Positions 1-13,837 of a DNA stretch of 64,000 nucleotides are shown here, piece after piece. The notes beneath the pieces were generated by a model, which made no database searches, had not been told where the DNA came from, and saw nothing but the letters and a program-made list of their open reading frames with translations. The stretch is from NCBI GenBank assembly GCA_964036315.1, contig OZ038517.1:13490372-13554371 (forward strand), given 5' to 3'. Position 1 is the stretch's first letter. Each line of letters opens with the position of its first letter. This stretch comes from Acanthosepion esculentum. Lineage: Eukaryota; Mollusca; Cephalopoda; Sepiida; Sepiidae. A program made the position numbers and the translations under genes.

Positions 1-55
1 GGAGAGCAAGACATGGAGTTGTGAGAAATGGACCTTATCATCAGGCCGTTGTCAG
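1..55 (+). CDS. AAAS: AAAS exon (first in window)
   Basis: Reading from base 2 gives 18 codons that contain TWSCEKW and end SGRCQ, matching the aladin segment just before its CWSPDG block. The donor is GTGAGG at 56. Splice phase is 0. The true 5' end of this exon is outside the window. Confidence 0.88.
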
Positions 56-1730
56 GTGAGGTGGTTTCTTTCATTGTTTTTGGAATAAGCATTATTTAAA
101 ATCACCTGTGCTTTCTGCGTGAAAAATTGCACAAGGAATTCATATTGGTTTTGTCTGGCACAAGGCCTGATTCATAATGAAACATGTTTAACAGTTGGCA
201 CCATCTGATCAGGTTTCATAGATTTTGACCTCATGTCAAAGAAACTGCTGTATTGTTTTTCTTTTTTTTTTTTCTCCTTTTTCTTCTCCCTTTTCTTTTT
301 TCTTCTCCCTTTTCTTTTTTCTTCTCCCTTTTCTTTTTTCTTCTCCCTTTTCTTTTTTCTTCTCCCTTTTCTTTTTTCTTCTCCCTTTTCTTTTTTTCTT
401 CTCCCTTTTCTTTTTTCTTCTCCCTTTTCTTTTTTTCTTCTCCCTTTTCTTTTTTTCTTCTCCCTTTTCTTTTTTTTTTCTCCCTTTTCTTTTTTTCTTC
501 TCCCTCTTCTTTTTTTTTCTCCCTCTTCTTTTTTTCTTCTCCCTTTTCTTTTTTTCTTCTCCCTCTTCTTTTTTTCTTCTCCCTTTTCTTTTTTTCTTCT
601 CCCTCTTCTTTTTTTCTTCTCCCTTTTCTTTTTTCTTCTCCCTCTTCTTTTTTTCTTCTCCCTCTTCTTTTTTTCTTCTCCCTCTTCTTTTTTTCTTCTC
701 CCTTTTCTTTTTTTCTTCTCCTCTTCTTTTTTCTTCTCCCTTTTCTTTTTTTCTTCTCCTCTTCTTTTTTCTTCTCCCTTTTCTTTTTTTCTTCTCCCTT
801 TTCTTTTTTTCTTCTCCCTTTTCTTTTTTTCTTCTCCCTCTTCTTTTTTCTTCTCCCTTTTCTTTTTTCTTCTCCCTTTTCTTTTTTCTTCTCCCTTTTC
901 TTTTTTTCTTCTCCCTTTTCTTTTTTCTTCTCCCTTTTCTTTTTTTCTTCTCCCTTTTCTTTTTTTCTTCTCCCTTTTCTTTTTTTTTTCTCCCTTTTCT
1001 TTTTTTCTTCTCCCTTTTCTTTTTTCTTCTCCCTTTTCTTTTTTCTTCTCCCTTTTCTTTTTTCTTCTCCCTTTTCTTTTTTTTTCTCCCTCTTCTTTTT
1101 TTCTTCTCCCTTTTCTTTTTTTTTCTCCCTCTTCTTTTTTTCTTCTCCCTCTTCTTTTTTTCTTCTCCCTCTTTTCTTTTTTCTCCCTCTTCTTTTTTTT
1201 TTCTCCCTCTTCTTTTTTTTTTCTCCCTCTTCTTTTTTTCTTCTCCCTCTTCTTTTTTTCTTCTCCCTTTTCTTTTTTTCTTCTCCCTTTTCTTTTTTTT
1301 CTTCTCCCTTTTCTTTTTTTTCTTCTCCCTTTTCTTTTTTTTCTTCTCCCTTTTCTTTTTTTCTTCTCCCTCTTCTTCTTTTTTTCTCCCTCTTCTTTTT
1401 TCTAAGGTTATCTTTTCTGTCTATTTTTATTTTTTCAGTTAAATTTTGCCTGGCATTTAAAATCATATTTTTCTAGGCAGAAATTTAGTTCTACAGGAAA
1501 TAACCTTTAATGGGGAGCCAACTTGATCTGATTCCAATAATTATTAATTCTGTAGTGAAAGAGCCATTCAGATTTTCCCACATATTATTTCTGGCATAGT
1601 GTGCATTCTAGGAGGTAAATTATGTTATGACATCTAGAGTTAGTTGCGGTAGATTTTGAAAGTAGATTTAGTGACAGAGCTAGTAAACGAATTGGTATGT
1701 CTAATGTGGTTACAACATAGGCTCCTTTTG

Positions 1731-1785
<55 letters not shown>

Positions 1786-4700
1786 CAGTGTAACCCGGAT
1801 ATAAGAGAGTTGTCGGGACCGGAGAAGAAGTCTCTTATATCCGGGTTTGGTCTATTTTGTTTTATTAACACAGGCTCTAATTTGGGACCCGAGAAAATCT
1901 CTCTTATATCCTGGTTACACTGTATATATATATATTTAATTTCTGATCTTATGCTCCCCACTTTAACTTTAGGAAAAGAGGTAACCATTTGTTTTTCAGT
2001 TTCCCTAAGAAATCATTTTATAACCAGTTACCTACCATCACCTGAGGAAGTACAATCATAGCATTGAAACATGAAAGTATTTGTGTAACGATTTAAATAT
2101 GTCTTTATTATAACCTCTTATAATAAAAATATAATAATAATATTTTGCTCTACTTTGTATTGATCACATTTTTTTTAAAAAGTAATGCTGGACAGAGCGA
2201 GAATTTGGGTTCATTCGAAAAGTGGTAACCCACTTAACATTCAGGAATCAAATAACTTTGAACTGATCTAACAACTTCCTAAGTTAAACTGTAGCCTACA
2301 AAATGTTTTTCTTTTTTTAGGTGGGGGGGGGATGTTCATATCTGTATTTACAACAATGCTTGCTTTTTTTTTTTTTCTTTTGTTAGCTAAATGTTCACCC
2401 AATGCAAGGCCCAAGAACCACTTGAGGTAGAAAGTCACTGAATGACCGTTGTTGTATAGGCATAGAAGAGAGCAAATGCGTATTATGAGGATATGCAGGA
2501 TAGATATTGGTTGGCCCTAGACTTAGAGAGGTTAAGATTGTAGTATCCTCTTTGGGGTCTCTTCCAAAAAGTTGCAGTTCTCAAGAAGCTGAGTAGAACT
2601 TCCTCCTTACCAATGGAATATGAAAGGAATGAGGATGATTCAACTGTGTGGGTATGGCATGGCGGATCCTAGCATGAACTGCGCAATCCTCTTGTCATCC
2701 AAAGTAGCTTTAGGTAAGATTCTGGTAGGGAAGCAGAAACAATTGCCAGATTTCGAGGCCGACTGAAGCCACCCCAATCTTGTTTCTGATTTTTTTTTTT
2801 TTTTTTTTTTTCAACAGATAGCACAGAGGACAAATTCTTTTTTTGTTTTTTGTTTGTTTTTTTTGTCACCAAATTCGCAAACCAATGCTTTAATCTATTC
2901 GGCTATTGTCCTATGATATTAGTCATCATTGTGGGCACAATCCGTCCTCGTATATGGCAGTGAATACTTCAGTTTCCTCACAGATGAAGCAGTGAGGCCT
3001 GTATCAATAGAAATGTGGTTCTACAGAAGCATGTTGAGAATACGATGGACAAAACGTGTGAGCAACAGCAAAATTCTAGAGACCATGGCAACAAAAAACA
3101 CACTTATACTTAACATCAAGAAGAGACAATTGAGGTTTCTGAGGTACATAATGAGGAAGGAGGGCTTAGAAAATTTGATACTCACAGGACAGATTGATGG
3201 TAAGAGACATTAGAAAACAATGCACCTACTTGATGAGCTTGAGTAAATGGATGTCAGAAGGATTTGGGAGAGACGGCAAAAAAGACTAAAAATATTAAGA
3301 GCTACAAGGAACATGAAATTGTGGAGAGTCATGATCACCAACATCCTTGAGGGACACAGCACATAGGAAAGAAAAAAGTTTGTAAATCAGGAAAGTGGTG
3401 ACCAGCTTAACATTCGGGGATCAAAGAATTTTGCTGAACTGATCTAATCATTAAAGTTAAACTATGCATTGACTACACACCACGTGTTAGTGATGAAACT
3501 GCAAGGATAGGGATATTAGTTTGAAGAGCTCTTGGAATTATGGTGATTTGCTTTTGGCATTTCAGGTGACACTCTCCTTTAACCTGACGGATATGCAACA
3601 CTTTCATGTGTTGCATATCCTGAAAACTAATTGAATGACTTAACTTGAAATGCTGTCATTACAGACTGCTTGTTGGAGCCCAAACAGTGATGCTCTGCTC
3701 TTTGCTATGGACACGGAACCTCTTGTGTATGCGGTCACGTTTTCAGTGACCAAAGAAGGGGGTGAAATTATCGGAAGCAGAGCGGCTCGGATATTTCTAG
3801 ATCTTTCCATGGTCAGCCATTCTTCAGTGAATGACGAACAGATTAAGTAAGTTGTTAATTTACACGCACCATGTAAATGCATGTGTACATACACCCTTGT
3901 GCAAATTAATTGAAACAACTGCTTTAGTTTCCTTTCTTCTTACACCATACAGCCTTTTCTTAAATTTTTTTTAAGACCCACAAGAGTGACAGGGTGTAAT
4001 TGATTTCTATCTTTTTCCTCAGATTAGGTCATTTGCAGTGGTGTACAGTAATATGAATCTATTTTTGGGGTGTATGATGAAATTTGTTTGGCCTTGAAAA
4101 ATATTCTGTCATCCATGATTGCATCAGAGTTTTGTCACACCCAGACACTATTGTCTCGACTGTCGATTAGTTGTCATATGGCCATTGTCTGCGCTGGACA
4201 TTACTCCAAGGAATCGTATGAAAATTGTAACACCGCATGAACACTGGCAAGCCTTACCAGTGAGCAAATCAAAGTACTGGCTCAGAAACTCTCCTGATTT
4301 AAATCCAATTGAGAATCTGTGGTCAATCTGCAAGGAACAACTTTGTGGAATGGACACACAATGTACTAACATGTGCACTGGGTCATGTTTCATTGGGAAA
4401 ATACAAAAAAGGAATAACGGAATTATTTGTTTTGTTTCAATTAATTTCCATAAGGGTGTACTATATGTGGAAATTGTTTTTTTATCTGTTTTTGTTTTTT
4501 GGTTGTTGTTTTTATGGAGTGACTTTTAACAAGAAAAAAAATAGCACTTTTTTTTTTTTTTTTTTTTTTTTTACTGAATATCTTTTTTTTTTTTTTTTTT
4601 TTTTTTTTTGGTAATTCTTCATGTAAGCAATGTAAAGTAAACTACCATTCCCTGAACGGCATAAATTCAATAAGAACAAGTGTGTGTGTGTGTGTGTATG

Positions 4701-7700
4701 TAACTATGTATGTATGTATGTGAGTGTGTATGTAACTATCTATCTATGTATGTATGTGAGTGTGTATGTAACTATCTATCTATGTATGTATGTGAGTGTG
4801 TATGTAACTATCTATCTATGTATGTATGTGAGTGTGTATGTAACTATCTATCTATGTATGTATGTATGTGAGTGTGTATGTAACTATCTATCTATGTATG
4901 TATGTATGTATGTGAGTGTGTATGTAACTATCTATGTATGTATGTGAGTGTGTATGTAACTATCTATCTATGTATGTGAGTGTGTATGTAACTATGTATG
5001 TATGTATGTGAGTGTGTATGTAACTATGTATGTATGTATGTGAGTGTGTATGTAACTATGTATGTATGTGTGTGAGTGTGTATGTAACTATGTATGTATG
5101 TGTGTGTGTGTATGTAACTATGTATGTATGTGTGTGAGTGTGTATGTAACTATGTATGTATGTGTGTGAGTGTATGTAACTATGTATGTGTGTGAGTGTA
5201 TGTAACTATGTATGTGTGTGAGTGTGTATGTAACTATGTATGTATGTATGTGTGTGAGTGTGTATGTAACTATGTATGTGTGTGAGTGTGTATGTAACTA
5301 TGTATGTATGTATGTGTGTGAGTGTGTATGTAACTATGTATGTGTGTGAGTGTGTATGTAACTATGTATGTGTGTGAGTGTGTATGTAACTATGTATGTG
5401 TGTGAGTGTGTATGTAACTATGTATGTATGTGTGTGAGTGTGTATGTAACTATGTATGTATGTATGTGTGTGAGTGTGTATGTAACTATGTATGTATGTG
5501 TGTGAGTGTGTATGTAACTATGTATGTATGTGTGTGAGTGTGTATGTAACTATGTATGTATGTGTGTGAGTGTGTATGTAACTATGTATGTATGTGTGTG
5601 AGTGTGTATGTAACTATGTATGTATGTGTGTGAGTGTGTATGTAACTATGTATGTATGTGTGTGAGTGTGTATGTAACTATGTATGTATGTGTGTGAGTG
5701 TGTATGTAACTATGTATGTATGTGTGTGAGTGTGTATGTAACTATGTATGTATGTGTGTGAGTGTGTATGTAACTATGTATGTATGTGTGTGAGTGTGTA
5801 TGTAACTATGTATGTATGTGTGTGAGTGTGTATGTAACTATGTATGTATGTGTGTGAGTGTGTATGTAACTATGTATGTATGTGTGTGAGTGTGTATGTA
5901 ACTATGTATGTATGTGTGTGAGTGTGTATGTAACTATGTATGTATGTGTGTGAGTGTGTATGTAACTATGTATGTATGTGTGTGAGTGTGTATGTAACTA
6001 TGTATGTATGTGTGTGAGTGTGTATGTAACTATGTATGTATGTGTGTGAGTGTGTATGTAACTATGTATGTATGTGTGTGAGTGTGTATGTAACTATGTA
6101 TGTATGTGTGTGAGTGTGTATGTAACTATGTATGTATGTGTGTGAGTGTGTATGTAACTATGTATGTATGTGTGTGAGTGTGTATGTAACTATGTATGTA
6201 TGTGTGTGAGTGTGTATGTAACTATGTATGTATGTGTGTGAGTGTGTATGTAACTATGTATGTATGTGTGTGAGTGTGTATGTAACTATGTATGTATGTG
6301 TGTGAGTGTGTATGTAACTATGTATGTATGTGTGTGAGTGTGTATGTAACTATGTATGTATGTGTGTGAGTGTGTATGTAACTATGTATGTATGTGTGTG
6401 AGTGTGTATGTAACTATGTATGTATGTGTGTGAGTGTGTATGTAACTATGTATGTATGTGTGTGAGTGTGTATGTAACTATGTATGTATGTGTGTGAGTG
6501 TGTATGTAACTATGTATGTATGTGTGTGAGTGTGTATGTAACTATGTATGTATGTGTGTGAGTGTGTATGTAACTATGTATGTATGTGTGTGAGTGTGTA
6601 TGTAACTATGTATGTATGTGTGTGAGTGTGTATGTAACTATGTATGTATGTGTGTGAGTGTGTATGTAACTATGTATGTATGTGTGTGAGTGTGTATGTA
6701 ACTATGTATGTATGTGTGTGAGTGTGTATGTAACTATGTATGTATGTGTGTGAGTGTGTATGTAACTATGTATGTATGTGTGTGAGTGTGTATGTAACTA
6801 TGTATGTATGTGTGTGAGTGTGTATGTAACTATCTATCTATCTATCCTTGCTGAAAAGCTGGGACTGTGCATGTACCACTGATACCACATGAATCCAAGA
6901 AGATGCAGCACAAACAGCGTGCTTCTTGCTAGATGTCGTTCTGCACCGTGTTGCAACTCATAATAGGCATAACAGATCAGATGCTTTCAAGGCAACCTGC
7001 GGTTAGCAAAGAATGAATCATATCTGACATTTTGACGATGCTTGTATCATTTGCAATCCCAGCAATAACCCTATATTGCATCTTGATAGGCATTTAGCCG
7101 AAATGGCCGGTAGCATATATAGGTAATCCTTCACTTAAGCAGCGCAAAAAAAAAAACTGTGATTCCCTCAACCGCATACAGGTAATGGTGGACTATGCAG
7201 CAGCTAAATGCTCAAAACGCGCGACTGTTCTTGTACTGTCGATGAATAATGCCCTGAGAGTATATCCCACGGTTGATTTCCTTGCTTCCAGCACAAGCCA
7301 TCTGAAACGATGACTTCCAGGCTGAATATACTGCACAATAGCCTCAGAGATTCTGCTCACCGATCTAGAACTTCAACTAAGAAACACTTTCCCGAACCCT
7401 GCTTCATACCACCAAGTACCCAATGGCTTTGAATTATCTCCAGTACACCATTCACCATGGTGATATTTAAAATGGATAAACATTTAAATGTTTAAAATGA
7501 CAGATTACTCAATGCTGCTTACATAAAGAATTAACATTTTTTTTCTTTTAACTCAAAGTATTTTTATTTATTTTTTTGTTTTCTTTTTTTGTTAGTTGAA
7601 TAGTGTTATAGTTCACACAGATTGTCTAGGTTTAATTTTACTTTCCACAATTATTGTAACGTTTTTAATGTTAAAATATCTGTTTCACCTTTTGCTGAGT

Positions 7701-9796
7701 TAAAGGCTTAAGTTTGAAATAAATTCAACAATAAAACTTGTCATAATTATCTCCCTTTGAATTATCTCCCTTTGAATTCTTGGAATTGGTACTCGGCAAG
7801 CAGAGTTCCTTATATTCACTTACATGCAAATACCCTTGTTAAAGGTATCCATCCATCTCTTCGACCCCAGATATGGATTAATTAATCAGACTTGTATCAG
7901 TAAATCATTATCTCAAAAGAAAAAAAAATTTCTTTAATTTAAAAATATTATACGGCTTTAAATAACCTGCAAAGGATTGATAAGCTGTAGAGGATAAATC
8001 AATCAAATATTGATTAGCTACACAGGCATGTCTTGTAGATTTATTTACATTCTCTGGAATGGATAGAAACCACCTTGGACACAATGTGAGGGATCTGTTT
8101 ATATATTGATTGTAATATAGAATTGACCCCACCTACCACTTTATATATACATAATTTTTTTGTTTGTCTATCAAATTCTCATTACATATGAATCCAACTC
8201 TCATCCCCCAGCTATGGGTTAATTAGTAAGGTATTAAAAAAGTAATTAGTGAAATATATTTTTAAAAATTCCCCAAATCTGAAAATATTGTCAGGCTTGA
8301 AATAACCTGCAAAGGGTTGATAAGCCGTAGGAAATGAATCGATCAGTCAAATACTAATTAGCTACACATACATGTCTTTTAGATTTATTTACATTCTCTA
8401 CAATATAAATGTATAGAAATTGCCTTGGAGGTTCAGTTTACATATTGATTGTAATATAAAATTGATCTCCCACTTTATATCCTAATTATAATTTCTTGTT
8501 TGTTTATCACATTCTGATTAAGTATGAATTCCCGCATGCTATGAGCTAAGACATGTATCAGTAAAACATTATCTCCTAAGAAAAAGAAAAATCCTTACAA
8601 TGCCAAAATATCTTCAGGCTTTAAATAACCTGCAAAGGGCTGATATGCCATAGTAAATTAATCAGTCAGTTGAGATATAAGCATATACATTATATACAAG
8701 TAGGTAAAGTTACACACAGTGTGTGACAGAGAATCATTTCTTCTTTTATTGTAGAGATTGTCAACGTCAGATTCTGCATAAAATTTGTTCTTATCATTTC
8801 CAATATTCTTTTTTTTTTTTTTTTTTTTAATGCTGTCATTTTTATTTTTAGCATCATGGAAGAAATTTTAACCTAATCTTAGGGAAATTCACTAAATAAA
8901 ATTAAAGTACAATATAAATACTCATGATTTTTTTATAAAAAAAATAGAAATAGACTTGACATTATCAAATAGAATATCTTTTTTTTTTCTTTTCACAGGA
9001 TTGGCGGTTCAATCCAATATTTGGCATGGGACCCAACAGGTTCCAGACTTGCTGTGTTATTTAAAGGTCAGCCTTTTAAATTTTCAGAAACGGCATTGGC
9101 AACCAAACTGGTAGAAGGATAACTCTGAATTCAAATCCGTTGTTCCTAAGTTCAGTCTGATGACATGTTTAAATGGATGGTTTATACTATTCATAAAATG
9201 ACCTTTTTTTTTTTCTTTTTTTTTTTTCTTCTCTTTTTTTTTTTTTATTAAAGCAAATTTAAGTAAAGTCATTAGGGTTAATTTTCTTTTTTTTTATTAT
9301 TATTAATTAATTTTATTATTATTGATTAATTTATTTTATTATTAACTTATAAAAATAAATTAAAAATTAGACCCCTCCCCCCACACACAATTTTGTTAGT
9401 TTGTCGGGCGTGCTGTTTATTCCTGATATTATATGGGGCGCATTGGGATTTGTGTATATCTCTGAGTTGAGATATTATGATTACTTGCTATATTTACATT
9501 ATTTGGGCTGTTATTGCATTTGTGTAGCATTTTTTGTGCTTTTGATGTAATATCCTAAAATTATATATGTATGTATGTGTGTGTGTGTGTGTGTACATGC
9601 ATGCATGCATTCTTAATATGTCTATAATATAGAAAAAACTGAAAAGTTGCAAATTAAAAAAGATAGAATGTTTCTTTTTTGTGAAAGTATTTATTTATTT
9701 ATTTATATATATATATATATATAAATATAAATAAATACTTTCACAAAAAATCATTCAAATTTTTTTAATTTGCAACTTTTCAGTTGTTTTTTTCTA

Positions 9797-9855
<59 letters not shown>

Positions 9856-11011
9856 TTCTGTATTTTCTGGCAAAAGATCAAACCTGTGACCCCCACTCCA
9901 GAATGGGAAACACGTTTCTTTACTAAGAGTTATCAAAGATGCTGACTGATGGATACACTGTTTAATAAAGAAAAATGGGGTGTTTATTTTGAATATGATG
10001 TGTTCAGTATAATAGGATTTAAAGTTTTTTTTATATATATATATATATATATATTTTATTTTATATGTGCAGTACTTGGTGGAAAGTGCTCAATATCAGT
10101 AATAGAGCTAACATATTCAGTTGCATGGATATGAGATTGTGACCTTGGGTTTCATGCTTTTGCAATCATCAGACAAACTAGTTTATTTTTAAAATTGGAT
10201 CTATTTATGCTTGTTTGACTATGTTTGGTGGTGGGAGGGGGGAATTAACTTCTCTGTTTGCTTGGGGTGACACTCTCACACGCACATACATACAGGTGCA
10301 TGCATTTTAGTTCACATCTATATAAACAATCCGAGGCTAGGCACAGTTACACATCCATCCATTTGGTCATACATACATAGCCAGACCAATAGGAGTGTAT
10401 GTGCACATCTGTGTGTTTTAAGTTTGTCTGACAAAAAGCGTCAAGAACATTCCCACCCGCTCCTTGTTAAAAGGAATATCACTACACACATAATAAAAGC
10501 CAGGGTGCCAACACTGAAACAGAATTACGCCTGCATATGTATTCATGCCCGAATGCATGTGTGCCAAGCCTTGGATTGTTTATATGGATGTGTTTGTGTG
10601 AAATGAAATGCATACACCTGAATGTATGTGTGTCTATGTGTATGAGAGTGTCATCCCAAACACACAGGAGTAAATTCCCCCTCCCACCATCAATTATAGT
10701 CAAACAGGCATAAACATATCCAATTTAAAAAAAAAATAAACCAGTTTGTCTGATGGTCGCAAATGCTTGAAACTCGGGAGCACAAACATATATATATATA
10801 TATATATATATATTTTTCAGTTGTATGGAGATATATATATATATGATTATTTATTCGAAAATTATAACATAAATTTATGTTTATAATTTTCAAATAAATA
10901 ATTATATTTCCTTTACTTCTGTATTGAGCTCTCTTTTAAGAATAGTATTTTTTGGTTATTGGAATTTATTCTGTATACACCAATCCTATAGTTGAAGAGA
11001 GAGAGAGAGAG

Positions 11012-11097
<86 letters not shown>

Positions 11098-11241
11098 TAA
11101 CCTGGATATAAGAGAGTTGTCGGGACCGGAGAAGAAGTCTCTTATATCCGGGTTTGGTCTATTATATATACATTAACACAGGCTCTAATTTGGGACCAGA
11201 GAAAATCTCTTATATCCGGGTCTTGTATATCCAGGTTACAC

Positions 11242-11309
<68 letters not shown>

Positions 11310-13358
11310 TGTGTGTGTTTGCATGTTTGTGCAATTCAGCTTTGAACTCTTAACTGAGTTTACAAGAAAGCAATATTTTTACTCACTTGTTCATTATTGC
11401 TAGACGTACCTGTTACACTTAATGGGTGTGCAGATGGTGCACTGGATACCAGCTGAAAATGAGAAATCAGAGAGCCGAGTTCAAATTCCAGTCATGTTCA
11501 TTACATTCACTTATGTGCAAATATCCTTGGGGAGCGGTATGAATCCGTCCCCCTCAACTATGTGTTAAATAGTAGGATGGGTATCTAAAAATTATTTTCA
11601 AAATATTGTTAATGCAATATTCACTTGCAAAAAAAAAACTATTCTTGCAATCCAAAAATGTTTGTTTTAAATAATCCACAAAAGGTGGATATAAAAAAAA
11701 ATGTACACCTATTGATTGGAATGGTAGCACCATGTTGAAATGACTCATATAGATGTCTGTGTAGCAATGCAGTATGTAGAGTTCATTAAAAGCTTGTGAT
11801 ATTTCTCCAAAGTCACTAAAAGTGACTCTGGAGCAATATCCTAGTCAGTATATGTTTTAAGAAGTTGCAGTCAATGAAGGCGGAAGAGTGTATCCACCAA
11901 AATGTAATGAAAACAACAATGATAAAAATACTTGTGTAAATGATGGTAATTACTCACTCTTGTTCAACAGACATTTGTCAGAACAAGAGAGAATCTGAAA
12001 TGACCCCTATAGATGTCTGTATAGAAATGCTATTCTATTTTGTTTTTCCTGTTTCAGAATCAATAGGCTGTAAGAAAAACCTTTTGGCTGTCTTCCGTAC
12101 AACAAATTCATTTACATTGGATGCCACACCTTGGTGAGTTGATCAGAAAACTTAGATTTTTAATTCCTTTTGATAAACTGGTATTATGTTGTGGCCAGTA
12201 CAGGTAACTTTTTATGACACATTACAGTTTTTGAAAAGAAAAGTAATCAATTTTTTTCTTCAAATAAAATTATTTTCTTGATATCTGCAATTAGGCACCT
12301 ACTATATTATCCACTGTAGTCAGTTTCACCAAAACAAAGAAATAAGAACTTCTTTTCAATTTTTAAAAAATTAATGCCATGTCCCTTAACAATAAACCAT
12401 GACTATCTATAGATCTTTCTTTATTATCAGTAAATTGCCATGAGAGATATATATATATATATTATATATATATATATATCCCATCGCTTAGTAGTACAAA
12501 AACTATTTACTGTGAATCCCCAAAAAATACACTTCGAGGCCGTTAGAAGAAACACCACATAGTAGGAACTGATATTAAACTACGAGCAAAAATCCTAGCC
12601 ATAAATAAACTCCAAACAGAGACTGTTTCCCCTGGGATAAGATACCTTACGCCCCCACCAATCGCTAACACAAACCCACTCTCATTAACAAAGGTGCCTA
12701 CTAAAGGAGGACTAACTTTGTAAATAAATTTAGAACAATGCTCCTAGACAAGCACTTAGAGGCTGATGATAGCAGTGTGAAGAATGGTTTGAAATAGACT
12801 ATACCTATGTGGTTGTTTTTTTTGGGGGGGGGGGGGCTGTAAAAAAAAATACATGCGCTCTGTTAAAATAAAACATCAATCTCTTTGTGGATCAGTTTTA
12901 ATATTTATTATTACTAGGGCCCACCCGGATTATATAACAGATTGATTACCTGTAGTGTGTGTGTATGTGTATATATATATATATATAATGAGAGAGACCT
13001 GTTTTATTGGATATTTTGGATAAGTTTTGTCTACTTATTTTCAATTGGATCCTTTCATATTCACAGTTTAGTAAAAAAAAAAAAATTTAACTTTTAGACG
13101 AACACAGCAATTTTGTCTTTGAAAATGATGAGCACTACAATATTCATCTCGAAATAAACAACACTCTGATGATGACATTGTGCTATGTAGAAAGTACTCA
13201 GAATAAAATATGTATCAACACGATAATTTTCTCTCTTCCTTTAATAACATGAAAAAGCTTGTCCGTGAATATGAAAGGATCAAATTGAAAATGAGTAGAC
13301 AGAACTTGTCTAAATTATTCAACGAAACGTCTCAATGGAAACATGCTACCAAAATATA

Positions 13359-13396
<38 letters not shown>

Positions 13397-13796
13397 GTGT
13401 ACACACATGCATGCGCACCTACACATATTTATATGCACACACACACACACACACACAAATATATATATATATATATATATATTCTTACACACACTATGCC
13501 ACCAAAAAGAAAATTACTTCAACAAATGCAAGAAAAATATCAAAATCTTAATTGCACTGATTATTCATTCATCTCCAATGAAACCTCTCTTTGTGTGTGT
13601 TACTGACTGGTGTTTGTTTACATTCGTAAAAACGATACGCTAGAATTAGCAGTTTCTCTCTGCCAAGTGCTGATGGCTTAGGGGTAAAAAATCCGACTGA
13701 CACCAAATTGGTCGTGTTTTGATCCAGGCTTTAGCTTTCAGATGTCTAGTAGCACTGAGAAACTGTGATACAGCGAAGCAGTACTCTCAGCAAATG

Positions 13797-13837
<41 letters not shown>

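Noticed and set aside
225..1476. Four open frames of about 390-411 codons on both strands (F/S/L/P-rich or K/E/G/R-rich)
   Set aside because: They result from a stop-free polypyrimidine minisatellite within an AAAS intron; no domain and no codon bias.
4684..4947. 87-codon open frame (MCVCVCNYVCMYV...)
   Set aside because: Translation of the TG/TA minisatellite only.
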